Positions 35,797-48,750 of a DNA stretch of 64,000 nt are shown piece after piece. The stretch covers positions 16,748,501 through 16,812,500 of the forward strand of contig OZ059899.1 in the NCBI GenBank assembly GCA_964057225.1. Direction: 5' to 3'. Below the pieces are notes generated by a model. It made no database searches, was not told where the DNA came from, and was given only the letters and a program-made list of their open reading frames with translations. Every line of letters starts with the position of its first letter. Positions within the stretch are counted from its first letter, which is position 1. Position numbers and translations under genes: made by a program. Source of the stretch: Auanema rhodensis (taxonomy: Eukaryota; Nematoda; Chromadorea; Rhabditida; Rhabditidae).

Positions 35797-36076
35797 AGAA
35801 TAAGCATGAGATAACGTTTGCTTCTCCTCCCCCTTTTTGTATCTCTGAATTCTCTAAGTTAACATTATATCTTGCCTCTCGCGTTAGTATATAAGCCGAG
35901 AGGATTCCTCAAATTCTTATGTGTCAATAGTGTAAAAGAATTTATTCTTGTTACCGTTGCATAATAAATATTCTCTCCATATTCTCTTCGATCAAGAGCA
36001 CTACAAAAATCTACCACTGAACCAACTATGCCACTGCTCCGCTCACCCATTTCTAAGGACACGACGGCGCAAAACA
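35628..36076 (+). repeat. 3' LTR
   Basis: 449 bp, identical on reading to the 5' LTR, starting 14 bases after the duplicated stop codon and ending 'cgcaaaaca'. It contains the TATA-like box (35888-35894) and AATAAA (35963-35968). The bases just before it ('gtcggccggag') are not a good polypurine tract. Confidence 0.97.
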
Positions 36077-36081
36077 CGGAC
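36077..36081. other. target-site duplication, right copy
   Basis: 'cggac', identical to 25839-25843. It continues into 'accacgtgcctacag', the normal satellite sequence that should follow the left flank. Confidence 0.95.
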
Positions 36082-37511
36082 ACCACGTGCCTACAGCCTG
36101 AACTTTTTTGTGAACAAATCTTGTGGATGAGGTTGAGATAAACCTTTTTTCCGAAAAACTGAGAAGTTACAGCCGAATCTTACTCGGAATATCAGATTCT
36201 ACCCATCTGAATACCCAACTTAAGATTATTTATTTTTCATTATAGTTGATGATTTTTGAGAAAAAGTGACAATCACCGGACACAACGTGCCTACAGCCTG
36301 AACTTTTTTGTGAACAAATCTTTTGGATGGGGTTGAGATAAACTTTTTTTCCGGAAAACTAAGAAGTCACAGCCAAATCACACCAAGTAATTCAGATTCT
36401 ACACATCTGAATACCCAACTTAAGATTATTTATTTTTCATTATAGTTGATGATTTTTGAGAAAAAGTGACAATCACCGGTCACCACGTGCCTACAGCCTG
36501 AACTTTTTTGTGAACAAATCTTTTGGATGGGGTTGAGATAAACTTTTTTTCCGGAAAACTAAGAAGTCACAGCCAAATCACACCAAGTAATTCAGATTCT
36601 ACACATCTGAATACTCCACTTAGGACTATTTAGTTTTCATTATAGTTGATGATTTTTGAGAAAAATTGACAATCACCGGACACCACGTGCCTACAGCCTG
36701 AACTTTTTTGTGAACAAATCTTGTGGATGAGGTTGATATAAACTTTTTTTCCGGAAAACTAAGAAGTCACAGCCAAATCACACCAAGTAATTCAGATTCT
36801 ACACATCTGAATACCCAACTTAAGATTATTTATTTTTCATTATAGTTGATGATTTTTGAGAAAAAGTGACAATCACCGGACACCACGTGCCTACAGCCTG
36901 AACTTTTTTGTGAACAAATCTTGTGGATGAGGTTGAGATAAACCTTTTTTCCGAAAAACTGAGAAGTTACAGCCGAATCTTACTCGGAATATCAGATTCT
37001 ACCCATCTGAATACCCAACTTAAGATTATTTATTTTTCATTATAGTTGATGATTTTTGAGAAAAAGTGACAATCACCGGACACAACGTGCCTACAGCCTG
37101 AACTTTTTTGTGAACAAATCTTTTGGATGGGGTTGAGATAAACTTTTTTTCCGGAAAACTAAGAAGTCACAGCCAAATCACACCAAGTAATTCAGATTCT
37201 ACACATCTGAATACCCAACTTAAGATTATTTAGTTTTCATTATAGTTGATGATTTTTGAGAAAAATTGACAATCACCGGACACAACGTGCCTACAGCCTG
37301 AACTTTTTTGTGAACAAATCTTGTGGATGAGGTTGATATAAACTTTTTTTCCGGAAAACTAAGAAGTCACAGCCAAATCACACCAAGTAATTCAGATTCT
37401 ACACATCTGAATACCCAACTTAAGATTATTTATTTTTCATTATAGTTGATGATTTTTGAGAAAAATTGACAATCACCGGACACAACGTGCCTACAGCCTG
37501 AACTTTTTTGT

Positions 37512-40500
37512 GAACAAATCTTGTGGATGGGGATGATATAAACTTTTTTTTCGAAAAACTGAGAAGTCACAGCCAAATCACACCAAGTAATTCAGATTCT
37601 ACACATCTGAATACCCAACATAGGATTATTTATTTTTCATTATAGTTGATGATTTTTGAGAAAAATTGACAATCACCGGACACAACGTGCCTACAGCCTG
37701 AACTTTTTTGTGAACAAATCTTGTGGATGAGGTTGATATAAACTTTTTTTCCGGAAAACTAAGAAGTCACAGCCAAATCACACCAAGTAATTCAGATTCT
37801 ACACATCTGAATACCCAACTTAAGATTATTTATTTTTCATTATAGTTGATGATTTTTGAGAAAAAGTGACAATCACCGGACACCACGTGCCTACAGCCTG
37901 AACTTTTTTGTGAACAAATCTTGTGGATGAGGTTGAGATAAACCTTTTTTCCGAAAAACTGAGAAGTTACAGCCGAATCTTACTCGGAATATCAGATTCT
38001 ACCCATCTGAATACCCAACTTAAGATTATTTATTTTTCATTATAGTTGATGATTTTTGAGAAAAAGTGACAATCACCGGACACAACGTGCCTACAGCCTG
38101 AACTTTTTTGTGAACAAATCTTTTGGATGGGGTTGAGATAAACTTTTTTTCCGGAAAACTAAGAAGTCACAGCCAAATCACACCAAGTAATTCAGATTCT
38201 ACACATCTGAATACCCAACTTAAGATTATTTATTTTTCATTATAGTTGATGATTTTTGAGAAAAAGTGACAATCACCGGACACCACGTGCCTACAGCCTG
38301 AACTTTTTTGTGAACAAATCTTGTGGATGAGGTTGATATAAACTTTTTTTCCGGAAAACTAAGAAGTCACAGCCAAATCACACCAAGTAATTCAGATTCT
38401 ACACATCTGAATACCCAACTTAGGATTATTTATTTTTCATTATAGTTGATGATTTTTGAGAAAAATTGACAATCACCGGACACCACGTGCCTACAGCCTG
38501 AACTTTTTTGTGAACAAATCTTGTGGATGAGGTTGATATAAACTTTTTTTCCGGAAAACTAAGAAGTCACAGCCAAATCACACCGAGTAATTCAGATTCT
38601 ACACATCTGAATACCCAACTTAGGATTATTTATTTTTCATTATAGTTGATGATTTTTGAGAAAAATTGACAATCACCGGACACAACGTGCCTACAGCCTG
38701 AACTTTTTTGTGAACAAATCTTGTGGATGGGGTTGATATAAACTTTTTTTCCGGAAAACTAAGAAGTCACAGCCAAATCACACCAAGTAATTCAGATTCT
38801 ACACATCTGAATACCCAACTTAGGATTATTTATTTTTCATTATCGTCGATGATTTTTGAGAAAAAGGAACATTCACCGGACACAACGTGCCTACAGCCTG
38901 AACTTTTTTGTGAACAAATCTTGTGGATGGGGATGATATAAACTTTTTTTTCGAAAAACTGAGAAGTGACAGCCAAATCACACCAAGTAATTCAGATTTT
39001 ACACATCTGAATACCCAACATAGGATTATTTATTTTTCATTATAGTTGATGATTTTTGAGAAAAATTGACAATCACCGGACACAACGTGCCTACAGCCTG
39101 AACTTTTTTGTGAACAAATCTTGTGGATGGGGTTGATATAAACTTTTTTTCCGGAAAACTAAGAAGTCACAGCCAAATCACACCAAGTAATTCAGATTCT
39201 ACACATCTGAATACCCAACTTAGGATTATTTATTTTTCATTATCGTTGATGATTTTTGAGAAAAAGGAACATTCACCGGGCACAACGTGCCTACAGCCTG
39301 AACTTTTTTGTAAACAAATCTTGTGGATGGGGATGATATAAACTTTTTTTTCGAAAAACTGAGAAGTGACAGCCAAATCACACCAAGTAATTCAGATTTT
39401 ACACATCTGAATACCCAACTTAGGATTATTTATTTTTCATTATAGTTGATGATTTTTGAGAAAAATTGACAATCACCGGACACAACATGCCTACACCCTG
39501 AACTTTTTTGTAAACAAATCTTGTGGATGGGGATGATATAAACTTTTTTTTCGAAAAACTGAGAAGTCACTGCCAAATCACACCAAGTAATTCAGATTCT
39601 ACACATCTGAATACCCAACATAGGATTATTTATTTTTCATTATAGTTGATGATTTTTGAGAAAAATTGACAATCACCGGACACAACGTGCCTACAGCCTG
39701 AACTTTTTTGTAAACAAATCTTGTGGATGGGGATGATATAAACTTTTTTTTCGAAAAACTGAGAAGTCACAGCCAAATCACACCAAGTAATTCAGATTCT
39801 ACACATCTGAATACCCAACATAGGATTATTTATTTTTCATTATAGTTGATGATTTTTGAGAAAAATTGACAATCACCGGACACAACGTGCCTACAGCCTG
39901 AACTTTTTTGTGAACAAATCTTGTGGATGAGGTTGATATAAACTTTTTTTCCGGAAAACTAAGAAGTCACAGCCAAATCACACCAAGTAATTCAGATTCT
40001 ACACATCTGAATACCCAACTTAAGATTATTTATTTTTCATTATAGTTGATGATTTTTGAGAAAAAGTGACAATCACCGGACACCACGTGCCTACAGCCTG
40101 AACTTTTTTGTGAACAAATCTTGTGGATGAGGTTGAGATAAACCTTTTTTCCGAAAAACTGAGAAGTTACAGCCGAATCTTACTCGGAATATCAGATTCT
40201 ACCCATCTGAATACCCAACTTAAGATTATTTATTTTTCATTATAGTTGATGATTTTTGAGAAAAAGTGACAATCACCGGACACAACGTGCCTACAGCCTG
40301 AACTTTTTTGTGAACAAATCTTTTGGATGGGGTTGAGATAAACTTTTTTTCCGGAAAACTAAGAAGTCACAGCCAAATCACACCAAGTAATTCAGATTCT
40401 ACACATCTGAATACCCAACTTAAGATTATTTATTTTTCATTATAGTTGATGATTTTTGAGAAAAAGTGACAATCACCGGACACCACGTGCCTACAGCCTG

Positions 40501-43311
40501 AACTTTTTTGTGAACAAATCTTGTGGATGAGGTTGATATAAACTTTTTTTCCGGAAAACTAAGAAGTCACAGCCAAATCACACCAAGTAATTCAGATTCT
40601 ACACATCTGAATACCCAACTTAGGATTATTTATTTTTCATTATAGTTGATGATTTTTGAGAAAAATTGACAATCACCGGACACCACGTGCCTACAGCCTG
40701 AACTTTTTTGTAAACAAATCTTGTGGATGGGGATGATATAAACTTTTTTTTCGAAAAACTGAGAAGTGACAGCCAAATCACACCAAGTAATTCAGATTTT
40801 ACACATCTGAATACCCAACTTAGGATTATTTATTTTTCATTATAGTTGATGATTTTTGAGAAAAATTGACAATCACCGGACACAACATGCCTACACCCTG
40901 AACTTTTTTGTAAACAAATCTTGTGGATGGGGATGATATAAACTTTTTTTTCGAAAAACTGAGAAGTCACAGCCAAATCACACCAAGTAATTCAGATTCT
41001 ACACATCTGAATACCCAACATAGGATTATTTATTTTTCATTATAGTTGATGATTTTTGAGAAAAATTGACAATCACCGGACACAACGTGCCTACAGCCTG
41101 AACTTTTTTGTAAACAAATCTTGTGGATGGGGATGATATAAACTTTTTTTTCGAAAAACTGAGAAGTCACAGCCAAATCACACCAAGTAATTCAGATTCT
41201 ACACATCTGAATACCCAACATAGGATTATTTATTTTTCATTATAGTTGATGATTTTTGAGAAAAATTGACAATCACCGGACACAACGTGCCTACAGCCTG
41301 AACTTTTTTGTGAACAAATCTTGTGGATGAGGTTGATATAAACTTTTTTTCCGGAAAACTAAGAAGTCACAGCCAAATCACACCAAGTAATTCAGATTCT
41401 ACACATCTGAATACCCAACTTAAGATTATTTATTTTTCATTATAGTTGATGATTTTTGAGAAAAAGTGACAATCACCGGACACCACGTGCCTACAGCCTG
41501 AACTTTTTTGTGAACAAATCTTGTGGATGAGGTTGAGATAAACCTTTTTTCCGAAAAACTGAGAAGTTACAGCCGAATCTTACTCGGAATATCAGATTCT
41601 ACCCATCTGAATACCCAACTTAAGATTATTTATTTTTCATTATAGTTGATGATTTTTGAGAAAAAGTGACAATCACCGGACACAACGTGCCTACAGCCTG
41701 AACTTTTTTGTGAACAAATCTTTTGGATGGGGTTGAGATAAACTTTTTTTCCGGAAAACTAAGAAGTCACAGCCAAATCACACCAAGTAATTCAGATTCT
41801 ACACATCTGAATACCCAACTTAAGATTATTTATTTTTCATTATAGTTGATGATTTTTGAGAAAAAGTGACAATCACCGGACACCACGTGCCTACAGCCTG
41901 AACTTTTTTGTGAACAAATCTTGTGGATGAGGTTGATATAAACTTTTTTTCCGGAAAACTAAGAAGTCACAGCCAAATCACACCAAGTAATTCAGATTCT
42001 ACACATCTGAATACCCAACTTAGGATTATTTATTTTTCATTATAGTTGATGATTTTTGAGAAAAATTGACAATCACCGGACACCACGTGCCTACAGCCTG
42101 AACTTTTTTGTGAACAAATCTTGTGGATGAGGTTGATATAAACTTTTTTTCCGGAAAACTAAGAAGTCACAGCCAAATCACACCGAGTAATTCAGATTCT
42201 ACACATCTGAATACCCAACTTAGGATTATTTATTTTTCATTATAGTTGATGATTTTTGAGAAAAATTGACAATCACCGGACACAACGTGCCTACAGCCTG
42301 AACTTTTTTGTGAACAAATCTTGTGGATGGGGTTGATATAAACTTTTTTTCCGGAAAACTAAGAAGTCACAGCCAAATCACACCAAGTAATTCAGATTCT
42401 ACACATCTGAATACCCAACTTAGGATTATTTATTTTTCATTATCGTCGATGATTTTTGAGAAAAAGGAACATTCACCGGACACAACGTGCCTACAGCCTG
42501 AACTTTTTTGTGAACAAATCTTGTGGATGGGGATGATATAAACTTTTTTTTCGAAAAACTGAGAAGTGACAGCCAAATCACACCAAGTAATTCAGATTTT
42601 ACACATCTGAATACCCAACATAGGATTATTTATTTTTCATTATAGTTGATGATTTTTGAGAAAAATTGACAATCACCGGACACAACGTGCCTACAGCCTG
42701 AACTTTTTTGTGAACAAATCTTGTGGATGGGGTTGATATAAACTTTTTTTCCGGAAAACTAAGAAGTCACAGCCAAATCACACCAAGTAATTCAGATTCT
42801 ACACATCTGAATACCCAACTTAGGATTATTTATTTTTCATTATCGTTGATGATTTTTGAGAAAAAGGAACATTCACCGGGCACAACGTGCCTACAGCCTG
42901 AACTTTTTTGTAAACAAATCTTGTGGATGGGGATGATATAAACTTTTTTTTCGAAAAACTGAGAAGTGACAGCCAAATCACACCAAGTAATTCAGATTTT
43001 ACACATCTGAATACCCAACTTAGGATTATTTATTTTTCATTATAGTTGATGATTTTTGAGAAAAATTGACAATCACCGGACACAACATGCCTACACCCTG
43101 AACTTTTTTGTAAACAAATCTTGTGGATGGGGATGATATAAACTTTTTTTTCGAAAAACTGAGAAGTCACAGCCAAATCACACCAAGTAATTCAGATTCT
43201 ACACATCTGAATACCCAACATAGGATTATTTATTTTTCATTATAGTTGATGATTTTTGAGAAAAATTGACAATCACCGGACACAACGTGCCTACAGCCTG
43301 AACTTTTTTGT
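37512..43311. repeat. 3.6-kb-spaced higher-order repeat in the satellite
   Basis: 37512-39711 and 41112-43311 match at exactly 3600 bp (18 units) offset, including the rare 'cattatcgtcgatg', 'caccgggcacaac' and 'cacaacatgcctacaccctg' variants. The only difference I noticed is at 39571/43171. The 1.4-kb tandem duplication lies inside this spacing, so a 2.2-kb block and a 1.4-kb block alternate. Confidence 0.85.
39285..42111. repeat. 1.4-kb (7-unit) tandem duplication in the satellite
   Basis: 39285-40711 matches 40685-42111 at 1400 bp offset; I noticed one difference, T at 39571 against A at 40971. The match ends at 40712 ('taaac' against 'tgaac'). This is a direct duplication of seven units. 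Confidence 0.85.
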
Positions 43312-44640
43312 GAACAAATCTTGTGGATGGGGTTGATATAAACTTTTTTTCCGGAAAACTAAGAAGTCACAGCCAAATCACACCAAGTAATTCAGATTCT
43401 ACACATCTGAATACCCAACATAAGACTATTTATTTTTCATTATAGTTGATGATTTTTGAGAAAAATTGACAATCACCGGACACAACGTGCCTACAGCCTG
43501 AACTTTTTTGTGAACAAATCTTGTGGATGGGGTTGATATAAACTTTTTTTCCGGAAAACTAAGAAGTCACAGCCAAATCACACCAAGTAATTCAGATTCT
43601 ACACATCTGAATACCCAACATAGGACTATTTATTTTTCATTATAGTTGATGATTTTTGAGAAAAATTGACAATCACCGGACACAACGTGCCTACAGCCTG
43701 AACTTTTTTGTGAACAAATCTTGTGGATGGGGTTGATATAAACTTTTTTTCCGGAAAACTAAGAAGTCACAGCCAAATCACACCGAGTAATTCAGATTCT
43801 ACACATCTGAATACCCAACATAGGACTATTTATTTTTTATTATAATTTATGATTTTTGAGAAAAATTGACAATCACCGGACACAACGTGCCTACAGCCTG
43901 AACTTTTTTGTGAACAAATCTTGTGGATGGGGTTGATATAAACTTTTTTTCTGGAAAACTAAGAAGTCACAGCCAAATCACACCAAGTAATTCAGATTTT
44001 ACACATCTGAATACCCAACATAGGACTATTTATTTTTTATTATAATTTATGATTTTTGAGAAAAATTGACAATCACCGGGCACAACGTGCCTACAGCCTG
44101 AACTTTTTTGTGAACAAATCTTGTGGATGGGGTTGATATAAACTTTTTTTCTGGAAAACTAAGAAGGCACAACCAAATCACACTAAGTAATTCAGATTCT
44201 ACACATCTGAATACCCAACTTAGGATTATTTATTTTTCATTATAGGTGATGATTTTTGAGAAAAATTGACAATCACCGGACACAACGTGCCTACAGCCTG
44301 AACTTTTTTGTGAACAAATCTTGTGGATGGGGTTGACATAAACTTTTTTTCCGGAAAACTAAGAAGTCACAGCCAAATCACACCAAGTAATTCAGATTCT
44401 ACACATCTGAATGCCCAACATAGGATTATTTATTTTTCATTATAATTTATGATTTATGATTTTTGAGAAAAATTGACAATCACCGGACACAACGTGCCTA
44501 CAGCCTGAACTTTTTTGTGAACAAATCTTGTGGATGGGGATGATATAAACTTTTTTTCCGGAAAACTAAGAAGTCACAGCCAAATCACACCAAGTAATTC
44601 AGATTTTACACATCTGAATACCCAACATAGGATTATTTAT

Positions 44641-46692
44641 TTTTCATTATTTTTTATGATTTTTGAGAAAAATTGACAATCACCGGACACAATGTGCCTA
44701 CAGCCTGAACTTTTTTGTGAACAAATCTTGTGGATGGGGATGATATAAACTTTTTTTCCGGAAAACTAAGAAGTCACAGCCAAATCACACCAAGTAATTC
44801 AGATTCTACACATCTGAATACCCAACTTAGCAATATTTATTTTTCATTATTTTTTATGATTTTTGAGAAAAATTGACAATCACCGGACACAACGTGCCTA
44901 CAGCCTGAACTTTTTTGTGAACAAATCTTGTGGATGGGGTTGATATAAACTTTTTTTCCGGAAAACTAAGAAGTCACAGCCAAATCACACTAAGTAATTC
45001 AGATTCTACACATCTGAATACCCAACTTAGGATTATTTATTTTTCATTATAGGTGATGATTTTTGAGAAAAATTGACAATCACCGGACACAACGTGCCTA
45101 CAGCCTGAACTTTTTTGTGAACAAATCTTGTGGATGGGGATGATATAAACTTTTTTTCCGGAAAACTAAGAAGTCACAGCCAAATCACACCAAGTAATTC
45201 AGATTCTACACATCTGAATACCCAACTTGGGAATATTTATTTTTCATTATTTTTTATGATTTTTGAGAAAAATTGACAATCACCGGACACAACGTGCCTA
45301 CAGCCTGAACTTTTTTGTGAACAAATCTTGTGGATGGGGTTGATATAAACTTTTTTTCCGGAAAACTAAGAAGTTACAGCCAAATCACACCAAGTAATTC
45401 AGATTCTACACATCTGAATACCCAACTTGGGAATATTTATTTTTCATTATAGTTGATGATTTTTGAGAAAAATTGACAATCACCGGACACCACGTGCCTA
45501 CAGCCTGAACTTTTTTGTGAACAAATCTTGTGGATGGGGTTGATATAAACTTTTTTTCCGGAAAACTAAGAAGTCACAGCCAAATCACACCAAGTAATTC
45601 AGATTCTACACATCTGAATACCCAACTTGGGAATATTTATTTTTCATTATTTTTTATGATTTTTGAGAAAAATTGACAATCACCGGACACAATGTGCCTA
45701 CAGCCTGAACTTTTTTGTGAACAAATCTTGTGGATGGGGATGATATAAACTTTTTTTCCGGAAAACTAAGAAGTCACAGCCAAATCACACCAAGTAATTC
45801 AGATTCTACACATCTGAATACCCAACTTAGCAATATTTATTTTTCATTATTTTTTATGATTTTTGAGAAAAATTGACAATCACCGGACACAACGTGCCTA
45901 CAGCCTGAACTTTTTTGTGAACAAATCTTGTGGATGGGGTTGATATAAACTTTTTTTCCGGAAAACTAAGAAGTCACAGCCAAATCACACTAAGTAATTC
46001 AGATTCTACACATCTGAATACCCAACTTAGGATTATTTATTTTTCATTATAGGTGATGATTTTTGAGAAAAATTGACAATCACCGGACACAACGTGCCTA
46101 CAGCCTGAACTTTTTTGTGAACAAATCTTGTGGATGGGGATGATATAAACTTTTTTTCCGGAAAACTAAGAAGTCACAGCCAAATCACACCAAGTAATTC
46201 AGATTCTACACATCTGAATACCCAACTTGGGAATATTTATTTTTCATTATTTTTTATGATTTTTGAGAAAAATTGACAATCACCGGACACAACGTGCCTA
46301 CAGCCTGAACTTTTTTGTGAACAAATCTTGTGGATGGGGTTGATATAAACTTTTTTTCCGGAAAACTAAGAAGTTACAGCCAAATCACACCAAGTAATTC
46401 AGATTCTACACATCTGAATACCCAACTTGGGAATATTTATTTTTCATTATAGTTGATGATTTTTGAGAAAAATTGACAATCACCGGACACCACGTGCCTA
46501 CAGCCTGAACTTTTTTGTGAACAAATCTTGTGGATGGGGTTGATATAAACTTTTTTTCCGGAAAACTAAGAAGTCACAGCCAAATCACACCAAGTAATTC
46601 AGATTCTACACATCTGAATACCCAACTTGGGAATATTTATTTTTCATTATTTTTTATGATTTTTGAGAAAAATTGACAATCACCGGACACAA
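44641..46692. repeat. 1.0-kb (5-unit) tandem duplication in the satellite
   Basis: 44641-45692 matches 45641-46692 at 1000 bp offset. Shared markers are 'cacaatgtgcc' (first copy pair only), 'cttagcaatatttat', 'attataggtgatg' and 'cttgggaatatttat'. The match stops where 'aatgtgcc' becomes 'aacgtgcc'. Confidence 0.82.
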
Positions 46693-48750
46693 CGTGCCTA
46701 CAGCCTGAACTTTTTTGTGAACAAATCTTGTGGATGGGGATGATATAAACTTTTTTTCCGGAAAACTAAGAAGTCACAGCCAAATCACACCAAGTAATTC
46801 AGATTCTACACATCTGAATACCCAACTTAGGATTATTTATTTTTCATTATAGTTGATGATTTTTGAGAAAAAGGAACATTCACCGGGCACACAGTGCCCC
46901 CAGCCTGAACTTTTTTGTGAACAAATCTTGTGGATGGGGTTGATATAAACCTTTTTTCCGAAAAACTGAGAAGTCACAGCCAAATCACACCAAGTAATTC
47001 AGATTTTACACATCTGAATACCCAAGTTGTAACTATTTGTGTTCGGTTATAGTTGATAATCTTGGAGAGAAATTGACAATCACCGGACACAACGTGCCTA
47101 CAGCCTGAACTTTTTTGTGAACAAATCTTGTGGATGGGGTTGATATAAACTTTTTTTCCGGAAAACTAAGAAGTTACAGCCAAATCACACCAAGTAATTC
47201 AGATTCTACACATCTGAATACCCAACTTGGGAATATTTATTTTTCATTATAGTTGATGATTTTTGAGAAAAATTGACAATCACCGGACACAACGTGCCTA
47301 CAGCCTGAACTTTTTTGTGAACAAATCTTGTGGATGGGGTTGATATAAACCTTTTTTCCGAAAAACTGAGAAGTCACAGCCAAATCACACCAAGTAATTC
47401 AGATTCTACACATCTGAATACCCAAGTTGTAACTATTTGTGTTCGGTTATAGTTGATAATCTTGGAGAGAAATTGACAATCACCGGACACAACGTGCCTA
47501 CAGCCTGAACTTTTTTGTGAACAAATCTTGTGGATGGGGTTGATATAAACTTTTTTTCCGGAAAACTAAGAAGTCACAGCCAAATCACACCAAGTAATTC
47601 AGATTCTACACATCTGAATACCCAACTTGGGAATATTTATTTTTCATTATTTTTTATGATTTTTGAGAAAAATTGACAATCACCGGACACAACGTGCCTA
47701 CAGCCTGAACTTTTTTGTGAACAAATCTTGTGGATGGGGATGATATAAACTTTTTTTCCGGAAAACTAAGAAGTCACAGCCAAATCACACCAAGTAATTC
47801 AGATTCTACACATCTGAATACCCAACTTGGGAATATTTATTTTTCATTATTTTTTATGATTTTTGAGAAAAATTGACAATCACCGGACACAACGTGCCTA
47901 CAGCCTGAACTTTTTTGTGAACAAATCTTGTGGATGGGGTTGATATAAACTTTTTTTCCGGAAAACTAAGAAGTTACAGCCAAATCACACCAAGTAATTC
48001 AGATTCTACACATCTGAATACCCAACTTGGGAATATTTATTTTTCATTATAGTTGATGATTTTTGAGAAAAATTGACAATCACCGGACACCACGTGCCTA
48101 CAGCCTGAACTTTTTTGTGAACAAATCTTGTGGATGGGGTTGATATAAACTTTTTTTCCGGAAAACTAAGAAGTCACAGCCAAATCACACCAAGTAATTC
48201 AGATTCTACACATCTGAATACCCAACTTGGGAATATTTATTTTTCATTATTTTTTATGATTTTTGAGAAAAATTGACAATCACCGGACACAACGTGCCTA
48301 CAGCCTGAACTTTTTTGTGAACAAATCTTGTGGATGGGGATGATATAAACTTTTTTTCCGGAAAACTAAGAAGTCACAGCCAAATCACACCAAGTAATTC
48401 AGATTCTACACATCTGAATACCCAACTTAGGATTATTTATTTTTCATTATAGTTGATGATTTTTGAGAAAAAGGAACATTCACCGGGCACACAGTGCCCC
48501 CAGCCTGAACTTTTTTGTGAACAAATCTTGTGGATGGGGTTGATATAAACCTTTTTTCCGAAAAACTGAGAAGTCACAGCCAAATCACACCAAGTAATTC
48601 AGATTTTACACATCTGAATACCCAAGTTGTAACTATTTGTGTTCGGTTATAGTTGATAATCTTGGAGAGAAATTGACAATCACCGGACACAACGTGCCTA
48701 CAGCCTGAACTTTTTTGTGAACAAATCTTGTGGATGGGGTTGATATAAAC
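46061..48750. repeat. 1.6-kb-spaced duplicated block in the satellite
   Basis: 46061-47150 matches 47661-48750 at 1600 bp (8 units), including the unusual 'cacacagtgcccccagcc' variant at about 46888 and 48488. It overlaps the end of the preceding 1.0-kb duplication, so the duplications happened in sequence. Confidence 0.82.

Larger units (their letters stand above)
25844..36076 (+). mobile_element. complete BEL/Pao LTR retroelement with envelope (endogenous retrovirus-like)
   Basis: The element is 10,233 bp, bounded by LTRs that begin 'tgtgcttgag' and end 'cgcaaaaca' and flanked by a 5-bp target duplication. Inside is one long plus-strand frame in the order Gag (DUF1759-like), zinc knuckles, aspartic protease, reverse transcriptase, RNase H, integrase, DUF5641-like tail, then an envelope precursor with a phlebovirus-type Gc. 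This order with the integrase last in pol, plus the DUF1759 and DUF5641-like regions, places it in BEL/Pao. The LTRs look identical over all 449 bases, so insertion is recent. The 3' end carries a 1075-bp tandem duplication that adds a partial LTR and a second copy of the last 300 or so codons. It interrupts the 200-bp satellite. Activity cannot be judged from sequence, but no stop or frameshift breaks the frame. Confidence 0.97.
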
